DNA of 64,000 nt, from contig JAYJMM010000078.1 in the NCBI GenBank assembly GCA_037349105.1, positions 310,001 through 374,000 of the forward strand, in the 5' to 3' direction. Below are positions 34,032 through 45,189 of this stretch, piece after piece; the stretch's first letter is position 1, and the number at the start of each line of letters is the position of its first letter. This stretch comes from Limnomonas spitsbergensis. Its lineage: Eukaryota; Chlorophyta; Chlorophyceae; Chlamydomonadales. The translations under genes and the position numbers were made by a program. The notes beneath the pieces were generated by a model. That model searched no databases, was not told where the DNA came from, and worked only from the letters and a program-made list of their open reading frames with translations.

Positions 34032-34384
34032 GGGAAGGGACTTGGCAGGGGATGCATTGGGTTTACATGCTTGTGCACCTCAGTTGCGAGGAACTGCATG
34101 CTGATGATGTACACAACATGAGCAGCCCTCAGTTCGCAAGGCCTTGCTTGCTGGCATTGGACTTTTTCTCCACCCGAATCTCTAGGGTTAAGGTTTGAGC
34201 GTTTGGGGTTTAGAGTGAAGCCCTTTAAGTGCGCAGTACAGATTTCCTTAAGATGCGAGGTCTTGAATGGTGTACTATTACCCATACTGCGGATCATGGA
34301 GATGTGCATGGAATTTCCGTGAAAATTTCCCAGGTTTTATGGACTCAATGCACAATTGTCATCATAATAAAGCACAAGCAACAT

Positions 34385-34790
34385 GCTGTTGTGGACTGTG
34401 TTGTAGGCATTGTTGAGGGCTAGACTCTAGGGATTCTGAGGCGCCGGTGTCGTTTGCCTTTCCGGCCTTCCCTTTTCGTCATTTTTTTGTTGTTGTTTGC
34501 CCCCTTCTTAGTTTCTTCTCTTCTCCCTTCTGATCAGTGGGGCGCCCTCGCGGCCAAGCAGGGGTGGGATACGCTTGCTTTTGTGGACTTTTCTTTATTA
34601 AGAGGCTTTGTTGAGGGCTGGTCTCTAATGGCACTCGGGTTTCGGACTTGGTCATCTTGCCTTCCCGGCCTCTCCTTTTGTTCCTTTCCCCCCCTCTTCC
34701 TTTAGTTTCTTATTTTCTCCTTTCTGAACAGCTGGGTGCCCACGCGGCCGAGCTTTGAGCGGGCCCAGAGGTGCAACGTTGATGACAAGC
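34385..34790 (+). mobile_element. Two adjacent LINE-family 3' ends
   Basis: The first copy runs from about 34385 to 34556 (GTTGAGGGCTAG, pyrimidine block, GCGCCCTCGCGGCCAAGC). The second, 34556-34790, still carries a coding scrap like the GLGWEAL...FVDF end, then CTTCCCGGCCTCTCC, GCCCACGCGGCCGAGC and GGGCCCAGAGGTGCAACG. One copy inserted next to or into the other. Confidence 0.7.
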
Positions 34791-34799
34791 AACATAAAG

Positions 34800-35790
34800 C
34801 AAGGCGGTGCTCTCCTCATTGGCGATGGTGATGGTGCTGATATAAACACTGGTGTGCTATCTGTCAAAGATGTAGATGTGCTACCTCTATCGGATCTTGG
34901 TGTATATGCACAAAATATGCAAGTACCGTACAACGCGGTAGACTTCGCTTAAAATTAAGTAATGATTGGGGACTTGGGGTGCGCGGACCGGGTGCGTGCT
35001 ATTATAAATTCAAAATTTGCCGCTGCGTCAAGTGTCAGCGGGGATTTTTTAATATTGTACCTGATCTGTCATTATTGTACTTGATGTGCGGCGTTAAATA
35101 AAATGGTCTGCAAGGAATTTTGCCGCAGCGCAGCCTTTTTAAACTGTTTGTGATTGCGCGACGAAATTTTAAATGGATTTATTTTGGGGTGAGCGTACCC
35201 TATCCCGTATAACGGTAGAGACAGTTCATCACGGTCCCCGAAAGGCCTACAAACCAAAAAGTGGAAAGTGAGAACAAAAAAATGTTTCGTGAAACGTGGG
35301 AACTGAGTTGCTTGAAAGTGGCCAGTGAGTTTCGTTACGTGAGAAGTTCAAGACATGCCCAAACTCGGAAGCGAGTTTTATAACTGTATGCCATGAGTAG
35401 AAAGCAAGTCGTGAAAGTCGAAATTGGGAGTGAGAATTAGAAAGTGCGAAGTGATTTTTTAGAAGTAAGAAGTGAGTTTTTGAAAGTGCATCCCCGGGGA
35501 CACATGGCTAACTGGCTTCTTGTCGCCTCCATGATAATGTAGGTTCTCCATTCGCTTGTACCACCCAGCGCCAACAAGGCAGAGTTGCCCCTGGCAGCTC
35601 GAAGGAGGACGCCGTCTTCATTGGGGACAACCCCCCAATCCCCCGTAAGTTGTCCCTGCTGCCTCCTTTGGGTTTCAGCTCAGCCAAACCAGTAGTCTCC
35701 AGTGCCCCTGCCCCGCCCACCTATTTCAACCTGGGTCGGAAAGAAGCGGGCCAACCCCGATGTGTATAAAGATGGCTTCGTCTATGAAAT
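34800..35790. other. No gene recognised
   Basis: At about 35255-35490 there are many short GAAAGTGNGAAGTGAG-like words, a weak dispersed repeat. No convincing coding frame. Confidence 0.4.
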
Positions 35791-35792
35791 GT

Positions 35793-35857
35793 GCTCTCTG
35801 AGAGTTTCGATCTCCCGGCATGCACCTTACTAAAGTACTACCATTGAGCTAGAGAGC
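35793..35857 (-). tRNA. tRNA-Thr(AGU)-like, probably defective
   Basis: On the minus strand the 7-bp acceptor stem is perfect (GCTCTCT with AGAGAGC). The box A-like TAGCTCAATGGTAG and box B-like GATCGAAACTC are present. A 5-bp anticodon stem (GTACT/GGTGC, two G-T pairs) closes a 7-base loop TTAGTAA, with U33 and anticodon AGT. The T stem has five pairs (GGGAG/CTCTC). The 3' strand of the D stem is missing, so the molecule is only 65 nt. It is either a degraded tRNA-Thr gene or a tRNA-derived repeat head. Confidence 0.45.
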
Positions 35858-35957
35858 TCTTGCGCTCAATTGTGAAGTCTGTGAAAATTTTCAAATAAAT
35901 AACATATACGGACTAAATTATAACGGCATTTCCGTCGTATCGAAACCCGGTCATAGA

Positions 35958-37996
35958 ATGAGGCCTCAGTACCTCTGGGCGCTGGTTTCTGATAGCGAGC
36001 AGGAGAAGGATAGGCTTGACTGCTCCCAGCTTCTCAACGCAGCCATCCCCCCTCTTTCTCTGACAGCGGTAGATGAGCACGCCAATTTTGTGCACCGTGC
36101 CCCCCACTGGGCTGTAGTGCATTTCTGGCCTTTTCTGCAAGACTTTGTGACTCTGGCCTCTGTCCCCTCTGGATTGCAGAAGGTCCCACCCTTTCATTGG
36201 TGTCCGGGATGAAGGTGAGCAAGTAGCCTTGCATCTCAACTTGTCACCTGGGGTGACGTGGGATGGTAATGGCACTTGATTATTTTGTTGTTTTCAGCCG
36301 GGTGCGATCTCTGCCTTTAGGGCATTTTCCTTCGCAATGGTAGTCCCTGTCACGATTTAGATGCTACTTCAGTCGCGCTTGATGCTTTAGCTCTTGGTAG
36401 TTTCTCTGGGCCAGGTATTTAAGGCTTTCGGCCTCTGCCTTGATGCTGCATGTTGGAGTGGCAGCCTGTCCCTTTTTTTGCCTGGCTTTCCTCAAGTGGG
36501 GTGCTCTCTCTTTACCCCTTTTAGCCTTGTTGAGTTCTCCCTTCGCTTCTTGTTCTTTCTTGCTTTCTCTCTTCGGAGGTTCTCTTGACCCGAGCTGGAC
36601 CTGCCCTTCGTTTTCGGGTTGTCTGTCAGAGATCTGGCTCTCCAGATCTAGCAATTGGGGTATTTGCTGCTCAGCCGTTGGTCCTCCGTTGTATTCAATG
36701 TCGTTATTTTAAGTATCAGCTGCGCCTTTACGCACAGGACTCTGTGACTGGCACAGTGCATTCGATATTCCATGCGCTTGGGGTCGCGTGAAGCAAGCAA
36801 GTTGCAACCTTCCTTCGAAAGCATGAGGAGAAATCGGGGGCTGCTCTTACTGCTTTGCCTCTGCAACTTGGCCGTGACCGCCCCGGTCTTGCCATGCTGC
36901 ACAAAGGCAATGAGCCTGCTGCATGACAGTACTCCCACGACCAGCCGCATTGTTTTTTGCAGCCTACCCCTTTGGCCTAATCGGCCCGAGGCGGCCTTGC
37001 AACTGTTGAAGCTCAAAGGCTTCGACGCTGCTTTAGTCACTGAGGTCAGCTGCCAGGACTCTGTCGCCGTGCAGGGCGCTGACATGACGCCCTCCTACTC
37101 CATCACCCAGTCTTTCGGCCGCACCCATGTGGAAGGCGATCTCATTGGACGCATCCTGTGCCAGTGGGCCCGCCCTGCAGCTTTAACGGTGATAGGTGCA
37201 TGATGGCTCTTGTCGCCGGCAGCCAGGCCTTTGTCGCCAAGACCCTCAAGGCAGGTAGCCGTAAGCCCGTAACCGTATCCAGGTGGAGCAGGAAGATGGC
37301 TACCGTTCCCCCGCTTACCCGCCCCATGGGCATTTACTGCGGCGCGCACAGGTGCTGCGCCACCTCCGCCGCCCCCTGGGGCATCAGCAGCCGAGTCTGG
37401 GCTGACAGCGGCCAGGGATGGAGAGCCTCACCCTGTGCATTCGGCTGCAGCAGATGCCGCTGTGCTTACTGGCACCGTGCAGCTGGCTGCTACGTCTGAG
37501 GCAGGGCTTGCAGTCAGCGCTTCACAACTGGTGGTGCCGGGAGCAGATGCCTGTGACGTAACTTGCCTGCCGGTTCCAGCTGGCCTATGTTCTCTGGCCT
37601 TGTCCCGTGGTGTCAGCCATGCGCATTTCAATGTCATCAGCCCTGTCCCTGAAGCCGCCTCTCCCTTGATCAGAAGAGTGGATGTTGCAGCACCGATTCA
37701 GTATCCATGCAGATGTTTAGGTGGTAGCTTTCTCGGCAGCTGTGGAGGCCATTCCTTGTGTTGGGGTCTCCATGAAGTCAGCTGAGGTGGAAGAGGACAG
37801 CTTTGACAGAATCGCGTCACCGCCTTCTTCAGCCCTGGCTTCAAGAAATACAAATACAGACATTACCCTAAGTGTTGTTACAAAAAATCGTCGCTGGAAT
37901 ACCATGGCGGGGATGTATTGCAATCAGAAGGAGATGCCTCGATTGCCCGAAATTCAGGGAAGGTCTCGATTGCCTGTAATTCAGGGATTGCTATGA
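35958..37996 (+). other. Coding-like region, unrecognised
   Basis: Several overlapping plus-strand frames (35958-36212, 36772-37203, 37435-37785, 37721-37996) have coding-like composition, for example RPEAALQLLKLKGFDAALV near 36990-37045. They are broken by stops and frame changes. This suggests a decayed retroelement or gene. Some breaks could be introns (an acceptor TTTTTTGCAG lies near 36962). A pyrimidine-rich stretch (36460-36590) resembles retroelement tails. No domain was identified. Confidence 0.25.
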
Positions 37997-38174
37997 TTGC
38001 TCTACATTGAGACCCTTTCATCGAATGCCCTTCATACTGGCTGTGGATGATCACGTGTAGATCAGGTAGATAATGCAAAGTATGAACTTCAATTCACGTC
38101 ACGCCAGCGCTACTGAAGCCTCCGTCGCTGCCCGGAATCATCCCTACTCGTACTTAGTAAATAGACTAAAATAA

Positions 38175-41100
38175 ATGGCAACTGGATCGGTCTCCCTACA
38201 AAACTTTCTCTATTTCCCTCCATTTAGCGCGCTACCCCAGAGTGACGAGCTAGACGCGTCCTACTATGCTGAGAACTGTCAAGGTATGACTCTGAACTGC
38301 GTGGCAACGCATTCATACCTTGTCATGTCCAAGACGCTTGTAGCCTACGTGAGCTGGATGGCACATTTGCTTGTGGGTATTTTGACTGCATGACTGCGGC
38401 GCACTCAGGCTGGTACCCTGTCACATGTACAGGGCTGCTCCTCCCCTCAAGAACATGGTGCTTCGTTGCGGAGATTGTGAGCGATGTGCTGTCGCAGGAG
38501 GCTGTCCTCGGACATAGGTGAACAAAACTGGGGCGCTGGCTTTCGCTTGCATGCCATGCTTCTCTGCTCATGCAGTGCAGGGACAACGACTGGCCTCCTA
38601 TCATGCACCCACCGTTTTGTGTCAGAATTTGAAAGGCATGATCACGTGTGTCAGGTCTGCTGCTTAGAATGCAGCGCCGTGGCTCTCCCGCTCATTTGCT
38701 GGGTCCCACAACATGACGGCAAATTACTCGTGGCATGTCTTCCTGCCGCTCTCATGCGTAGGGCTGTCATGTGCAAGGCTCTTATGTGTAGGGCTGTCAG
38801 TCCCAAGTCTCGCAATCCTCCTGATTTCAGGGTCAATCGGCCCTTTTTGCTGGGTCCCACAACTTGACCGTGGAGAGTGTGCGTCGTGTCACCATGTCAT
38901 GCCATGGCTCTCTTGTGCGCCGTGTCAGCATGTCATGCCGCGGCTCTCTTGTGCGATTCCCATGTCCCTCCAAATCCTCCTGCTTTTAGGGTGGAAGTGC
39001 GCGACCTCAGCGGGGAGACCCGCTCCGTGCTCTTTTATCCGGAGCCCTGCGCTGTTGGCAGGTTCCGCTTCTCTGATTTGAAGGTCGGATGCACGCTGTT
39101 CATACGATATGCACAACGGTGTTTCTTCAGCGACCTGGCCACGGAAGCGATAAAGGTGAGGTCCCCTTTATCTCATCACCATGGATAATTAGAATCAGAG
39201 GTCCATCCTCTGGTTAGAATGCAGGTATTTCATCAGGCGTTAGACCCCGGAGTGGACCATGGGTCTTGTGTCATGCAGGCTCCATCCTTGAGAGCAAGTC
39301 ACGTGGCTGTAGACCTCGGTATTCATTCAAGGATTGCATTCGTGGCTTGAGGCAAAAGTTGCCATGGCATCTCGCATGGTGTAGGAGTTTTTATCTTAGA
39401 GCATGGCATGTGGAGTATAGGGGTTAGAAGCATGGCATGTGTTTAACATAGAAGTTCGAGCATGTGGAACATGCATGGGTCTTGGAAGACGGTATGAGGG
39501 GTGTTGGGATTTTGAGCGTTGGGTCCAGGACCAAGAGTCCTGGACTTGGGGCTTAAGGGTTAGGCTAAGGGTTATATTGCTACCGAATCTGATGGTTTAT
39601 TTCTGGGAAGGGGGGGGCGCATTCGGTATCCCAGAGGAGGGAACCGACGGAGAGTGAAAGCATTGCGCATAACTGATAACCCACCTATCAGGACGTGCTT
39701 GAAAAAGGGCTCAATGTGTAAGATATGAATACGGTATTGAATCAAGCCATATTTCCCCCCTCCCAACAAAGGATGTAAACCTGGGAGTACCGAGTGTTGT
39801 CTAACCCTCAAAATTACAGGATGTCTGGGAGGGCAGCTCTCCCTCTCACTGGTAGAGAATGCTGAGCAGGGGAAAGTATGTCAGCTCCTGACAGTAGGCC
39901 AAATGCACGTATTCGCCCCCCCTCCCCCATTCTTATACTGCTCTGTGGCCTTCTTCTAGGAGTTGCATACCGTATAACGGATTTGACTCTGCTATTAAAT
40001 AATTTTTGTTGGGGGTGCGCGGAGTTGATGCGCGATAGAATAATAATTAACAACTACTTTTGGGGGTGCGCTTAGTAGTATTTCCGGCACCAAATATCAA
40101 AAACATTCAGCTGCGCGTGCGCGGAGTAGGGTATTTTTTGCCTGCGCAACGAATTTTAGGCCCTACCGTTTTTCATTTCGTATTCAGCCTTCCAGATTCT
40201 GCCATTGAAAATAGCAATAGTCGTGACAGCGGCACATCTGTAGAAGATCTCGAAACTTAAGAAGCTGAATGATGAGTTCCAGTGCCATTGTCCTGTTCAT
40301 GGTGCATGACAAAACGTTCATTTCATTAGCTGTCTGTGCCCCTCCCATGTCAATGATGTTAAATTGAGTGGATAAAATCATGCGCACGACGGCCACTGCG
40401 GTACTTGTCCACCCATTTTCGTGTTGAGCACTCCACACATGGGTGGACCTTCAGAAAGCTGGATTCCCGGTTATATTTTATTTTTACCTGTGGCTGAAGG
40501 TGGAGCTTACTAGCTTCACAAAAGTAATTCCCAGCACCTTAATAAAGCTGGATTGCTGATAATATTGTATTCCTTTCTGTGGCTGCAGGTGGACGATATG
40601 AGCTTCACAAAAGTAATTCCCAGCAACTTGGACACCCTGCTGTACATTACCCAAACCTGCTTGGAAGAAAGCTCAGCCATATGCCAGGTGAGCGCCAGTG
40701 TTGATTCAGGGATCTTGAGCTCCTGTGCCTCTCTTTCAGGGGGGCTGAAGCTACAATCTAGCTGCATCACAGGGGGGGGGGGGGCAGGTGCAGCTAGCCC
40801 TGCTGCTGGGGCCACAAGCCGTAGATTCATCAAGGTCTTGTCCCAGTTGTCCCAGCATTGGCCGCCCGGCGGCCCTCCAGAGTCGGCGTAGCACGCACTA
40901 AAATTAGACGGTGAGCACCGGCTTAGCCTCAGCCCGCCTTTGTGTCACAGGCATGCACCAGGACAGATCATATGATGTCGGGGTATGTGCTCTCTTGAAA
41001 TCATAGGACCCGCACTAAACCTCCTTGATGGTGGATGCCGGCGGAGGAGCCCACCCTATTGTGGATGAGCCCACCCTATCGCAGATGAGCCTACCCTATT

Positions 41101-42009
41101 GTAGATGAGCCCATTCTTTTCAAGGGATATTCAGGGTTTCCACCTGTCGAGGGGCAAGCCCTGAGGGAATAGAGTGCTGCCCAGCCTCCCATCAACCTCA
41201 AGCCATGCATACCTTGTCGTAGACGAGCCCATCCAGTCGCACTGTGAGCCTGCCTGAGGAAACATGCTAACTTGTCGCGATTGGTCTGTGCAATATGCAT
41301 CCATCTAACAAGATTGGTGTTAGGGGCACTTACTCACTCAGATCTGGGTTTGCGTTGTCCCAAGCTCACCTCTTTGAACGTAGGCTCATCGTTATCAATC
41401 AGTGTGAGATTCAAATGGCTTGTGACGTCGAGTTCTTGGTGTCCTGAGCTCTCCTGACAGCAGAAGCTGAAAGATCTGGAATAACAGGCATATCACAGTC
41501 TATTGCAATCCTTGATATGGGGACACAAAGCGTCGGGATGAAGACGGAGAGCCTTGCTTAGCTAATTCATTTCATTCACACAGCACCCTTCAGGATTTAT
41601 TGTGCGAGCCAGGCCATCTTCAGGTGGCCGCCAGGCGGCCACCACGGAGACGGGACCCCACCTTAAATGACCCAAGGCCGGTGGCCCAAGTAGCAGGTAC
41701 ACCGGGCCTCCTTCCCCGTAGGCTGGATGCAGCTGAGTTGTAGCTGAAGCGCGCGAAACAGTGACATCCTTGCCTCTTATCATGCCCTCCTGCTGTTGAA
41801 TGCAGGCCTGCCACTGTGGTCTTGGAAGCTTGGGCGGCTCGGTGACAAAGTGCGAGGGATGCCAAGCAGCGGCATACTGCAGCCCAGGGTGTCGGCAAGC
41901 CCACGTGGCGGTGCACCGATCATACTGTTACTTGTGCCAAGAGTTGGGGTCGGTATTCAATGTCGACCTGGAGCGGTTCACCAGCTACATCCCGTTCAGG
42001 AGCTCGTGA
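38175..42009 (+). CDS. MYND-type zinc-finger protein, multi-exon
   Basis: Three exons join in phase: 38990-39155, 40589-40687 and 41806-42009 (stop TGA). Acceptors are TTTTAG, GCTGCAG and AATGCAG; donors are GTGAGG and GTGAGC. The last exon is a MYND finger with spacing C-x2-C, C-x2-C-x5-C-x3-C-x7-H-x3-C: CEGC, YCSPGC, then HRSYC. The first CxxC (CQAC) spans the last splice junction, which confirms it. MYND fingers are protein-binding modules in many regulators and chromatin proteins. The upstream exons (VEVRDLSGETRSVLFY..., FTKVIPSNLDTLLYI) have no domain I can name. A candidate first exon starts at the ATG at 38175 (MATGSVSLQNFLYFPPF) with donor GTATGA near 38283. Its phase does not match the next known exon, so an exon is missing or this start is wrong. 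Confidence 0.75.
38640..38985. repeat. Intronic local repeats before MYND exon at 38990
   Basis: Loosely repeated blocks of CATGTCATGCCGCGGCTCTC, TGCTGGGTCCCACAAC (38698 and 38852) and AATCCTCCTG (38814 and 38973). The last block carries a CAGGGT/TAGGGT acceptor-like end both times. Confidence 0.5.
39160..40445. other. MYND-gene intron, no further exon seen
   Basis: This intron holds telomere-like words (GGGGCTTAAGGGTTAGGC near 39548) and a poly-G run near 39610. I saw no in-phase exon. Confidence 0.35.
40448..40545 (+). repeat. Decayed copy of the acceptor and start of MYND exon 40589
   Basis: This segment matches the next 95 bases or so. The intron end (GGATTCCCGGTTATATT versus GGATTGCTGATAATATT; ACCTGTGGCTGAAG versus TTCTGTGGCTGCAG) and the exon start are both copied. 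The block AGCTTCACAAAAGTAATTCC is identical in the two copies. In the copy the acceptor reads AAG and the frame stops, so it is not a usable exon. Confidence 0.85.
40743..40905 (+). mobile_element. SINE/MITE-like element
   Basis: Copy with a G run, CAGGTGCAGCTAGCCCTGC, GCCGTAGATTCATCAAGG and CCGCCCGGCGGCCC, ending near GCACGCACTAAAA. Lies in a MYND-gene intron. Confidence 0.75.
41040..41115 (+). repeat. 20-bp intronic tandem repeat
   Basis: Four units of the type GAGCCCACCCTATTGTGGAT. Confidence 0.8.
41588..41747 (-). mobile_element. SINE/MITE-like element
   Basis: Minus-strand copy with GGTGGCCGCCAGGCGGCC, GACCCAAGGCCGGTGGCC and GTTGTAGCTGAAGC at its outer edge, the complement of the CTTCAGCTACA flank. 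Confidence 0.7.
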
Positions 42010-42489
42010 AGCAAGGGGGGGTCTCAGTGCATGCCAGTGTTGGGTGGAATGCTGCTCTCAGTTGTTGCGCTCAAGTTGCTATTGCGGATCAAGTGAGCTC
42101 TTGAACGCTACTGTATACAGGGCTTAAGCCTGTGAATACAGGGCTACAGGGTCTCTTCGGGCTGAATACTTGAGATTTGCGTGCTCTCAACAGCTCTTGG
42201 CTGCACACTCCAGGGCTTCGGCTTCTGCACACATTCCCTCATCATAGTGCTGAATACTTGACATTGGGACTCGTTCGGGCGTACTCATTGAGAGCTGACA
42301 GCATTAAGCGTCCATGCGAATAAAGAACAGGAATGGGGGCACTTGGTGCCGGAAGTGTGGGATCCCCGCCAGGGTGTGCAATATGAATTGTTTTGAGGCT
42401 CCCGGGAGATATGGGGTGCGTGGCATTTCAAACGTCGTATTCCTCGAGACACGCTCTGGAGTTTTCTTTGTTTCTTGAGATCTTATGGG

Positions 42490-42560
42490 CGCCATGCAGG
42501 CCAGGTCAATGACAAAACATCTCTGGGCCCTGCTCAACAAGGCTCAGGCGCAATGGCCCC
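42490..42560 (-). mobile_element. LINE-family 3' end fragment
   Basis: GTCAATGACAAAACATCTCT and GGGCCCTGCTCAACAAGGCTC match the LINE end block in reverse. Confidence 0.55.
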
Positions 42561-42569
42561 CTCAGGGCG

Positions 42570-43030
42570 GTGTAAGCTTTGGTGTCATGCATAATGTCCA
42601 GCAGTCCATGCCCGCGCACTCATCCTGAGCAAACAGTAAGAATGAGGAGATGGAGAAAACGACAGCGCTGCAGGTTTGGCCAAGACAGAGCATACCGGTA
42701 GCCCAAATTTAAAATAAAACTACTTTCGTAAGGTCCATGGGCAAATGAGGACGCAAGCAGGCCACTAGTGTTAACATCAGGTTTGGATAACATTCGAACA
42801 CTCACATAAACGATTTAAGGACCCTGCTATGTGAAGTTTTTTACAGTCTAACAGAGCATCACATGTGTTGCATGGCACATGTGCCAGCAAACCGGTAGGG
42901 GCACTTGAATACGCCCTAAGGACAGGGAGCGAAAACCAGGCACATGGACGATAGGGTATATGCTCACATGATGGAGGACAATCCTGGAAAGGCCAAAAGA
43001 GACCCCCTGGCATGAGACAGAACTACATGT
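42570..43030. other. No gene recognised
   Basis: Short frames only, none with a domain. Confidence 0.4.
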
Positions 43031-43034
43031 GAAT

Positions 43035-43130
43035 GTGAATGACGTCACTCCTCTGGGCCCTGCTTCAATAGCTCGGCCACGTCGGCAAACCTTCAGTCAG
43101 CTAGGAAAGTCAAGGGAGAAGGCACAAGAG
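43035..43130 (-). mobile_element. LINE-family 3' end fragment
   Basis: Minus-strand copy: GAATGACGTCACTCCTCT, GGGCCCTGCTTCAATAGCTC and GGCCACGTCGG, then a purine-rich tail. It is closest to the left motif at 5210. Confidence 0.6.
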
Positions 43131-43134
43131 GAAA

Positions 43135-44720
43135 GAACGTGACCATGTGCAAATGTAAACACTGATAGCCATTCCAGGCAATGGCTCACTTGCAGAATTA
43201 TACGGTATTATATGGTCTACAGGTTGGATCCCGACTAAAAGAAACAAGCATTATTGGCGAATTAATTATTCTAGGCACTGCCTGCCTCGCCTTCTCGCCG
43301 ATTTCCCCCCCCCCTTCCACCCTCTCTCCCTGCCTGCAAGCAACTGTTGCGCATGGGCGCGCCGGGGGTACAGGTCACACACCCTTCACTCATGCCATCT
43401 TAAGTAGCGGTGAACTCAAGTCTGAAATAAATCTTCAGAACGCATGAGTAAAGAAGCAGAGGTTCATTCTGATCAGAGAGCAGCATCCCCGGGTCAACAA
43501 TTTCAAATCTGAAGCATATGAGGCACTTTGCTAAAGAGAGCTATCCTGCTCCCAAAATATGAATCTTATATCTGACCGTGGTATCCCTCGTCGACAAACC
43601 TATACCCAGAATTTAAATCTGATGCATGGGGCAGTGGGCACTATGAGAGCCATCCAGAAGCCACATCTCAAAGAGATCCACCCTGCTCTCGAAATGGGAA
43701 GATGTCCATACAAAAAATACTTGAAGGGGCACATGTCAATATCGGTACCCCCTGCCGGTACTCCATCGAGACAGCTGCCAAATAGCTCCCAAGTCTCAGA
43801 CATCCATCCAGCTCCCCAAATAGGTAGGTTGTTGATTCCCTGCAGCGGCTGAAGAAATGATAAAATAACCCCAAAGCTCGCCGCCTAGTACAGTTGTGGC
43901 AAGCAGCTGCAGCCAGCAGTTCCATCGGTGCACACCCTGGTACTGCCATGCTCAGGTAGCTGGCACGACACAGACAGCAGACAGTACACCCTTTTGATTT
44001 GAACGCTCCAGCTCCCGCCAGCGCACTGCAGCGCGCGGCCCGCCAGCAGTGACAGTCACACAGCCAGCCACCCAAGGGGGGCAGCGGCAATAACAGCTCC
44101 TGCCAGCGCATTGCAACACGCGGCCTGACAGCTGCAGCAGCCACTCACCCAGCCATTGTAGCCGGCGGAGGCAGCAGCGAAACAAGGCTGGTGGCCGGCC
44201 TATGCCGGGACGTTTTGATCGTTCATCTGCTTGGCAACCAACACAGCCATGCTTGGTCGCCAATGCCTTGCGCGCCAGTTTGTATACCAGTCCGTGATCT
44301 GAGCGGGGGCCGAGGCAGATGGGACTTTAGTAGAGCAGGTTGAAAAGTGATTACTTTCCCCTTTTGTTAGTTATGAAGTCGTCAGACTGAGCTGCATCAA
44401 ATGCAACTTATCGTTCTCACGAAAACAATACCCTGCTAGAGGGCAAGTGCCCGATGAGCGCTCAAAAGGGGTTTGCCCAGCAAAAGTACGCAGCCTCCAA
44501 TGTACAGCACTGAGTGTCCCGGACGCTGCATAACAGCTGCTAGATTTCAGTAGTTCTCGGCAGATCTCAGCAGATCTGTCAGATCTGATGTCAATTGGGC
44601 ATCGACAGGTCCACTGTAAATCTACAAGCTCCTCCTGCCCTGCTGTGTCCAGGCTGATTTTAATGGAAACGAAATGGCCACATGTTTTTTTCTTCCATAA
44701 CTGCTTTGGAATTTTAATTT
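43135..44720. other. No gene recognised
   Basis: Two adjacent near-copies of a block with CGCTCCAGCTCCCGCCAGCG / ACAGCTCCTGCCAGCG and GCGCGCGGCCCGCCAGC / ACACGCGGCCTGACAGC lie at 44005-44055 and 44092-44135. CAGATCTCAGCAGATCTGTC words repeat near 44560. No convincing exon. Confidence 0.35.
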
Positions 44721-44731
44721 ATCACGCTCAC

Positions 44732-45065
44732 CTGCTTGGTGGTCTTGTTGGTGTATGTGGCTAGAAGCTGCTTGTCGTCCCGAGAGGGCTTGGGATCCAG
44801 CAGGTGGAACAGGGCCCACAGCTGACAAGCATTGGTCCTTTGAAAAGGACGGGGAATGGAAGGCGACAAATGATAAGTAAATAATCAGGAAATAAATACC
44901 GATACCGGTTCTGGACTACCGCCAAGTAATTATATGCCATGTGGCATGGATCCAGAAAGTGGGTCGGTCGCACCTCCTTGCACCACACCGGCATCTAAGT
45001 ACCCAACAACACATCGATCAATGATTTTTTCCCATTTCCAAAAAGACGGAAGAGTCGCTGGTCCT
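44732..45065 (-). CDS. Two candidate exons of an unresolved gene
   Basis: Segment 44823-44734 lies between an acceptor (GCTTGTCAG) and a GTGAGC donor and reads LWALFHLLDPKPSRDDKQ then LLATYTNKTTKQ. Segment 45066-44994 follows ACAG and reads DAAQDQRLFRLFGNGKKS then LIDVLLG before GTACTT. Both look coding, but their phases do not join directly, so an exon is missing or one is false. They may be the end of the gene at 45-56 kb or a separate gene. Confidence 0.35.
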
Positions 45066-45132
45066 GTGCCGCATCTGTAAAACATCCCTAAAAATCAGTC
45101 TTCCCTCCCCCGGCCCTCCCTCTCCTCCCCCA

Positions 45133-45172
45133 CTTACTTAAGACGAGCCTTGACCCTCTTCACCTTGACCCC
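45133..45172 (-). repeat. Copy of the 3' edge of exon 45337-45190
   Basis: On the minus strand, GTCAAGGCTCGTCTTAAGTA mirrors TTCACAGCTCGGCTCAAGTA at the real exon end, with the preceding GGTGAAGAGG/GGTGGAGAGG also matched. It contains a GTAAGT donor-like site. Confidence 0.65.
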
Positions 45173-45189
45173 CCCCACCTCCCTCCTTC

